A stretch of DNA of 64,000 nt, taken from Tuctoria greenei. Taxonomy: Eukaryota > Streptophyta > Magnoliopsida > Poales > Poaceae. How positions within the stretch are numbered: the stretch's first letter is position 1; the number at the start of each line of letters is the position of its first letter. A model generated the notes under the pieces. It saw only the letters and a list, made by a program, of their open reading frames with translations. It did no database searches and had not been told where the DNA came from. This document shows positions 58,513 to 64,000 of this stretch, piece by piece. A program made the position numbers and the translations under genes. The stretch is from assembly GCA_036927565.1 (NCBI GenBank), contig JAYESD010000005.1, forward strand, positions 146,705,196 to 146,769,195, in the 5' to 3' direction.

Positions 58513-59534
58513 TGTCAAAGTGTTAGAGCGACACGTCCTCGGATCTGCTAAGGAGAAACCCGCGAAGATTCTTTGTTCGGCGGGGCTTAGGCCTCAATCA
58601 AATGTACTAGCGGATGGAGTTAGAGATAGTTGTTTTTACGTTGTTCGGGCCGCAATGAGCATAACACTCTACTCCATGGTGCATTGTATTGTTGATGAGT
58701 GTGTATGCGTGTGTGTGTATCGGGGATTCTGAGTCTGGTCCTCTGTAGCGGTGGCGGTCCAGGCCTTTTATATCCAAGACCAGATGCCTTACAAGTGGGC
58801 TCCCGGGGCAATCTTATCCTAAAGATCTAAGGCTTCTCGCATAAGCTTCCTCTGAGGGTGGCAGTTAAGACTCGTCGTCTTACCACCTCCCTTGTTAGTA
58901 GCCCATGCGCCGTTGCTGACGGTGGCAGAAGGTGTCCCGTTAGCCTGACTTGTTGCCGCAAGCTACCCACTTGGCGGAGCGGGATAGGCCTGCATCGCCT
59001 TCACTATGATGCCATGGATCATAGCGGTCTCTGACCATTGGCGTGCTCCGCGTTGTGTGTCGGAGGTCCGTGCGGATCTTCAATGCTTGACCTGAGCGAA
59101 GTGCACCATCTTTTAACTTCTGCACCTCACCGTCTGGGGCGAACTGCGGGACATGTGCAGCGTCGGAGCAAGTCCTCGATGGGGAGGCTAGCCCCGGTCC
59201 TTCGTGACGTGTGGCAGCTCTGAGGCTCCCCAGGACGCATGACAGCTCCGCTCTTTTCCCTGAGGGAGAGAACATGGTCTGGCGCTCTATGCTACGTGGC
59301 AGCTCTTGAGCTCTCTGGCGAGGTTGGATGAGGTCCCGTCCCAACACATGGCGCCTTGGGAGGCCGTCTCTCCTCAGGACCCAAATCCCGTTCTTTGGGT
59401 CCCACGTGGCAGCTCCGGGGCTGGATCCTGCAGGAGGTTGAGGCCCCGGTACCTTCAGGACACGTGGCACCGTCAGACATGCCTCGGTGTCTTCATCCTG
59501 TGTGCGAGGGTAGCCGGTCTGTAGGGTACCAACA
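58513..59534. mobile_element. Solo LTR G
   Basis: This 1022-bp LTR starts TGTCAAAGTGTTAGAG and ends GGGTACCAACA, with TSD CTTGG. It belongs to the same family as H. The second half is GC-rich with repeated ACGTGGCAGCTC-like motifs (near 59212, 59303, 59404 and 59460). Confidence 0.88.
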
Positions 59535-59926
59535 CTTGGGATATATTGAATTCTTTGTGATCTAGATATTGTAGAGAAGAGAATATTTTCCCAATCTTAA
59601 TTGCCTTTGTTAAGTAGAAATATTTTTCATGCTATAGGCAACTATGAAGATAGTGGTGAATTTGTGGTGCATAAAATTTAAATATGTTCAAATGTGCAAG
59701 CTCTTTGTGCTACAACAACATGGTAAAGTAAATAAATGCACTAATGCTAATAATGCCTTGTCATGTTTTTCTAGTAATTTTTCCTTGCAGCGGGGACAAC
59801 AAAAAAAAATAGAAGCATTGTTCGCTGTGGTTGTGCAATATGGACAACTCTCATACTATCCCCAAAAGCCTCTTTCCCGGACAAACGAGCAAGTTGAGGA
59901 CAACTTGTCATAAAGAAGGGGAGAAT
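59535..59926 (+). other. Element E 3' internal region and polypurine tract
   Basis: The ORF fragment ends within the first 35 bases. The remainder has no supported gene. AAAGAAGGGGAGAA (about 59913-59926) is the polypurine tract before the LTR start TGACGAG. Confidence 0.6.
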
Positions 59927-61075
59927 GACGAGATCATGCACGTTATCATTGCACCTACAAACATGGCACAATTTTTATTTATTTCGGATCTTGGCTCAAG
60001 CTAATGTGCGCTCTTATTTGATGGACAAGATCAAGATGGTGCACTATTTCATCCACCACCTTGGCCTCCTCCTTTCATGCATACAAGAAGATTTGATGGC
60101 GTTGCACATTTGGACCAACACATGAGAGAAGATGAACTTCAGTCGAGGATGACTCCAATTCAAGAAGAGGAGGATGATGAGGACATCACTTCTATGGATA
60201 CAAACAACACTCCGTTGAACATACAAGATGCAATCAATAGAGCTCACACACAATAATTAATTTCAGAGGTAAGCTCGTTCTTATATGTTTCCTTATATGT
60301 TTTTGAGCATAGATTGCCACCGAATGGTTTAGTTGTGAGTAGGATCCATGGAGAGGTTCAAGGAGTACTTGGAAGAAATCTTAGGGACGTGGAGTACCAG
60401 ATAATACGTTCAAAGAAGATGGAAACAGAGGCAAACTCAAGATTGTGTCCAACTCAGAGTCCAGAAGCAGTTCACAATAAAATGGACGTCCAGGACCCAC
60501 ACGATTTCCGTTTTGAACGTTATACATATGCAGGGAAAGGTAAGAGGATAAACTTTCCAATGTCACTGGTCCCATGTCAAAATTCTTTTTGAGTTTATGG
60601 CCAAAACAAAATCGAGTTCAGAATCTATCAGGGTGCTGCACTACCGTATTGGGCCATTGGGCATTGTGTCAAGTCCAATCAATTATTTTCGTGTCTTAGG
60701 GTTAGGTCATGACCCCAATTAACATCCCCTTGGACGTCCTCCCACCTATATATACTCCATAGTAGCCGCCATAAACAGATGGGTTTTTCTTAGATTAATA
60801 ATATCGTCGTTCTACAGTTTGTGAAACCCTAACGTCGCGATTTCAGATCGTGTCTTCTACGTTCTTGCTTGTGTTCTCGGTTGCACTTGCAGGGATTATC
60901 CTTCTTGGCGAGGTCAATCGTGTTCAGAATGGTCTATAACCAATGGAGCAATGGTGTAGTGATTACAGGGATTTTTCTTGTTCTAATCGAGAGCCATGGA
61001 TCATCAACATTGAGGTCTCCACCTGAATCGACTTATCCTTACCTATTGGAAGATCGAGACTCATCTTCCTTATCA
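59927..61075 (+). repeat. 3' LTR of element E (direct)
   Basis: This 1149-bp LTR is collinear with 50808-51960, with TATATATA at 60747-60754 and an end at CTTCCTTATCA. Confidence 0.85.
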
Positions 61076-61080
61076 ATAGT

Positions 61081-61200
61081 GTAATGATTGCACGGGTTTT
61101 TCGTGTTCTACTCGAGAGCCTCGAACCATCAACGTCAAGATCTCCATCTCAATCGACTTATCCTTAGCTATTAGAAGATAGGGACTCATCCACCTTATCA
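61081..61200 (+). repeat. Extra 120-bp LTR end fragment with primer-site stub
   Basis: The last 120 bases of the E LTR are repeated directly after the complete LTR and followed by ATTGGTATCA (61201-61210), the same stub found after the 5' LTR. It supplies the part that is missing from the inverted LTR that follows. Confidence 0.75.
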
Positions 61201-61220
61201 ATTGGTATCAATTAGTATCG

Positions 61221-62269
61221 GAAACCCCTGCAATCGCTACACCACCGCTTCGTTGGTTATCAACCGTGCTAACACGATTGACCTCGCCAAGAAGGTTAAT
61301 ACCTGCAAGTGCACCTGAGAACACAAGCAAGAACGTAGAAGACACAATCTGAAATCTCAAAGTTGGGGTTTCACAAACCATAGAATGGCAATATTATTAC
61401 TCTAAGCAAAACACAATTGTTTATGGCAGCTACTATGGAGTATATATAGGTGGAAGGACGTCCAAGGGGGTGTTGGGGTCGTGACCTAACTCAAAGACAT
61501 GAAAATAATGAACTTAGACTTGATACAAGGCCCAGTGGCCCAATACGGTGGCGCAGCACCCCGAGAGATTCTGAACTCGATTTTTTTTCGATGATCCCCG
61601 TCGACTTGGAAGAATCTTGACATGGGACCATCGTTATTGGAAAGGTTGTCCTATCACCTTTCCTTGCATATGTAGAACGTCCAAAACGGATATATTGTGT
61701 CCTGGACAATCGTTTTATTGTGAACTACTTTTGGACTCCGAGTTGGACACGATTTTGAGTTTTGCTCGGTTTCCATCTGCTTTGAACATATTATTTGGTC
61801 CTCCACGTCCCTAATGACTTCCTCCAAGTACTCCTTGAACCTCTCCATGGATCCTAATCACAATTAATTCATTAGGTAGCAATCTATGCTCAAAACATAT
61901 AAGGAAACATATAAGAACGAGCTCACCTCTGAAATTAATTGTTGTGTGTGAACTCTATTGATTGCATCTTGTATGTTCAATGGAGTGTTGTCTGTAACCA
62001 TAGAAGTGATGTCCTCATCATCATTCCCTTCTTAAATCAGAGTCGTCCTCGACTCAAGTTCATCTTCTCTCATGTGTTGGTCCAAATGTGCAACGCCATC
62101 AAATCTTTTTGTATGCATGAAAGGAGGAGGCCAAGGTGGTGGACGACATAGTGCACCATCTTGATCTTGTCCATCAAATAAGAGTGCACATTCACTTGAG
62201 CCAGGATCCCAAACAAATAAACATTATGCCATGTTTGTATGTGCAATGATAACGTGCATGATCTCGTCA
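61221..62269 (-). repeat. Third E LTR, inverted and lacking its 3' end
   Basis: The reverse complement starts TGACGAGATC at 62269 and runs about 1.05 kb, at roughly 90% identity to 59927 onward, stopping near GCAGGGGTTT. The TATA box (61441-61448) would drive transcription leftwards into E. Confidence 0.85.
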
Positions 62270-62454
62270 GCTAGGCTGACAGTTTAGCTATGAGTATTAC
62301 TTCTGTTGTACATTATGTACTGTAAAAGCCTTCCGCCCTTTCTATAAATAAAATTTTGTATTTTTGTCGTATTCTTTTCGCGTGTGCTGTTGGGTGCCGC
62401 ATCGCAAGGCACCACCCTCTGTGATTCCTGGAATGTGTGGACCCGGTCCTCACA
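62270..62454 (+). repeat. 3' LTR of element C, last 185 bp
   Basis: This matches 28085-28269, with AATAAA at about 62346, and ends GGTCCTCACA before the TSD GTAAC. Confidence 0.92.
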
Positions 62455-63812
62455 GTAACTTGTATCACACCCCATTTGCATCCCTTTATGTCATTTCTTT
62501 CTTTCCACCACATTTGCATCTTAAAAAATTGAATGAAATAATGTAGTATAGGTTAGATTAAAAAAAGATGTGCGGTAGGAATATTTTTACTTTACATATG
62601 TTGAAATTATGAATAGTTGCCCTCTTTTATTTTCTCTAGTCCTTTGCATACAACTTAGTATTATCCAAGTATTGGGTTTATTGGCTTGGAATATTCTTGT
62701 CTGAAACATAGAAATTATGGGTAGCAAAAGCTAAGTTCAATTCTAGGTTGCTATGGGATATGATATAGTGATAAGAGCTGCTAATATCCTAGTTTAATGT
62801 GAAACTTGATTTTAAAATGGAATTTCCTCATTTGATAGAAATTCGTACCAAAGCCATATGATGATCTGAATTAGATAAACCTTATGCATATGCTATTTGC
62901 CTTCACATTGAGCTTGGTCAAACTAGTATAGATCTATGTGAGAATATTTTCATACTTTTAAGATCAAGATTACACGGGCACATGCTAAACTTCTACACTA
63001 GAAGATAGCAAAATTCATTCATATCATCATTCCACAATAAAAAGAGAAACTCTATGCCTTTCATGCTTAGTACTCTCTTCACGTTCATTGCATAAAAAGG
63101 GAGTAGAAGACATGGCTACAAAAAAAATGCATGCTTACATCATAAGCATGAGAAAAAAAAGAGAAAGGCATGCTTACATCATAAGCATGAGAAAAAAAGA
63201 GAAAAAAAAGAGTAGCCATGTTTCATCCCTGCAATTAAGAGAGTCTAGACAAATACGAGTCATCTCAAAATCCAAATCCACTCCACAAATATTCCATCAC
63301 ATTTGCACAAATCTTGATCAAAAGTATGACTTGTTTTCTCCTAAGGTTTACTCTTTTGACTTAGAAATATATGTGTTGCAAATATGCCTACTCTTGATCC
63401 CTACCAAGCTCCACATACAAGACTTATTTAGATGTAGGACAAGAAAGGCATTGCCTCGGTGAGGATACAAATACCACTTACCACATAGGAGTGAATAAGT
63501 GAGTCAATTGAGGAACTTAAAACCAAACACCACTTGAAATTTTCCAGAAATTTGAGTGGAACTCCTACATTAGGCGATGCATGCTCATGTTGTTGTTCTA
63601 TCCTTCAACCACCCAAGAAATGGATGAGGCATAAGCACTATAGTGACTAAGAAAAAGGGTGAGGTACCATAGCCAATTTATTAAATGCAAGGTAGAATAT
63701 TTTATTGTGCACATATTACTTTTGCAAAATAGGACATTGTAGCAACACCTGATCAACAACCTAAGCATTTATCTTTTCTTCGGGATGAGCAAAGGGTAAG
63801 CTTGGGGGAGTT
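62455..63812 (+). other. 3' non-coding region of element J (Athila/Tat-like)
   Basis: The layout parallels the 3' region of D: AT-rich sequence, GAGTAGAAGACATGGCTAC, an A-rich loop, GTAGCCATGTTTCATCC, a GACTTAG-AA-ATATG-TTGCAAAT block, GATGAGCAAAGG, then the purine tract CTTGGGGGAGTT. No gene is seen. It probably joins upstream to the hairpin-rich region ending at 5031. Confidence 0.65.
63110..63221. repeat. Conserved inverted repeat with duplicated loop (J)
   Basis: ACATGGCTAC (63110-63119) and GTAGCCATGT (63212-63221) form a 10-bp stem. The loop holds two copies of a 39-bp unit (from 63129 and 63168), each with its own small hairpin CATGCTTA-CATCA-TAAGCATG. D has the same stem at 25222-25292 with a different loop. 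Confidence 0.7.
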
Positions 63813-64000
63813 TGTTGACAATCGTTATATACCAATTTCTAACATTAATATAACTCAATTATGTGAAGGAATGAATATTTCTTACACACATCATAGTTAG
63901 AAAAAAACTATTTCCACATGTACTTGGAGAAATTGGTGCATGTAGTTATTTTATACAGGATTGAAGTTAAGCAAGGGGATGGATCCTATAAAATACCATC
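63813..64000 (+). repeat. Start of 3' LTR of element J (cut by window end)
   Basis: TGTTGACAATCG follows a purine tract and resembles the LTR start of D (TGTTGACGGTCC). Only 188 bases are visible. Confidence 0.65.

Larger units (their letters stand above)
50808..62269 (+). mobile_element. Element E: gag-only LTR element with a third, inverted LTR
   Basis: E is bounded by TGACGAGATC...GATCTCGTCA, with GCTGG (50803-50807) and GCTAG (62270-62274) as a 4-of-5 TSD; the target in the other C LTR reads GCTAG. Inside are an LTR, a leader, a short gag, little or no pol, a polypurine tract and a second direct LTR, then a short LTR fragment and a third LTR in reverse orientation. About 6 kb remain after removing solo LTRs F and G. 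Absence of pol makes it non-autonomous. Confidence 0.8.
5032..62454 (+). mobile_element. Gypsy chromovirus C (Tekay-like), host of three nested insertions
   Basis: C is a full-length Ty3/Gypsy element, LTR-gag-PR-RT-RH-INT-chromodomain-LTR, about 14.2 kb once insertions are subtracted. Both LTRs begin TGTAAAATCCC and end GGTCCTCACA, and the TSD is GTAAC. A Met-tRNA primer site is at 28273 and a polypurine tract at 47166. A C-terminal chromodomain puts it among chromoviruses, and the RT and integrase motifs fit the Tekay/Del lineage. Its coding region has many stops and frameshifts. Over the first 180 bases the LTRs differ at roughly 6-7% of sites, so it is the oldest of the intact insertions. 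D, B and E later inserted into its 5' LTR, gag and 3' LTR. Confidence 0.9.

Noticed and set aside
58521..59534. Starting solo LTR G at TGTTAGAG (58521)
   Set aside because: That start gives flanks CAAAG/CTTGG, which do not match. Starting at TGTCAAAG (58513) gives a perfect CTTGG duplication and matches the start of H.
50808..62269. Element E as a Mutator-like DNA transposon with ~1-kb terminal inverted repeats
   Set aside because: The terminal repeats contain a TATA box, are followed by a primer-site stub, and one is preceded by a polypurine tract. There is also a second direct copy. The TSD is 5 bp, not 9.

Overview
This is plant DNA, most likely from a grass (Poaceae). It is a deep stack of nested LTR retrotransposons with no recognisable host gene. 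The grass call is inference from the mix of families: Sirevirus-like Copia elements with GC-rich palindromes, a Tekay-like chromovirus, Athila/Tat-like Gypsy elements with a tRNA-Asp primer site, and a Tourist-like MITE. I cannot name the species.

Boundaries were set by pairing LTR ends (TG...CA), primer-binding sites, polypurine tracts and target-site duplications (TSDs) by eye. The element labels are mine. The left edge (1-3283) is the 5' part of Copia element Z, on the minus strand. From 3284 to 5031 lies older sequence rich in hairpins, with a 79-bp tandem array. It probably continues at 62455-64000, where the 3' end of an Athila/Tat-like element J and the start of its LTR are seen. Gypsy chromovirus C (5032-62454, TSD GTAAC) splits this background.

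C itself was hit three times. Gypsy D (7586-27068, TSD GGTCT/GGTCC) sits in its 5' LTR. Copia B (30900-43164, TSD GGACG) sits in its gag. Element E (50808-62269, TSD GCTGG/GCTAG) sits in its 3' LTR. D was split inside its integrase by Copia A (11620-23713, minus strand, TSD ACGAT, two 1659-bp LTRs that differ at about 26 sites by eye). B carries a MITE (37125-38181, TSD TTA), which carries solo LTR H (37223-38079). E carries solo LTR F (53836-58303, TSD TTTTA) and solo LTR G (58513-59534, TSD CTTGG).

Almost every element gene is broken. The best-preserved proteins are in A: the integrase-RT-RNase H block and a 595-residue third ORF downstream of pol. B has a decayed homologue of that third ORF in the same place. 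Both copies start just after a good 3' splice acceptor and just downstream of an internal cluster of the GGACTAGTCC palindrome that also fills the LTR U3. This conserved third-gene module is the strongest candidate here for something under-described. Other notable items are a roughly 1-kb LTR inverted repeat at the end of E that could fold into a long double-stranded RNA, U3 motif arrays phased at about 20-22 bp in three Copia families, a tandem array of hairpin units at 4337-4805, and a 10-bp inverted repeat conserved in the 3' regions of D and J.
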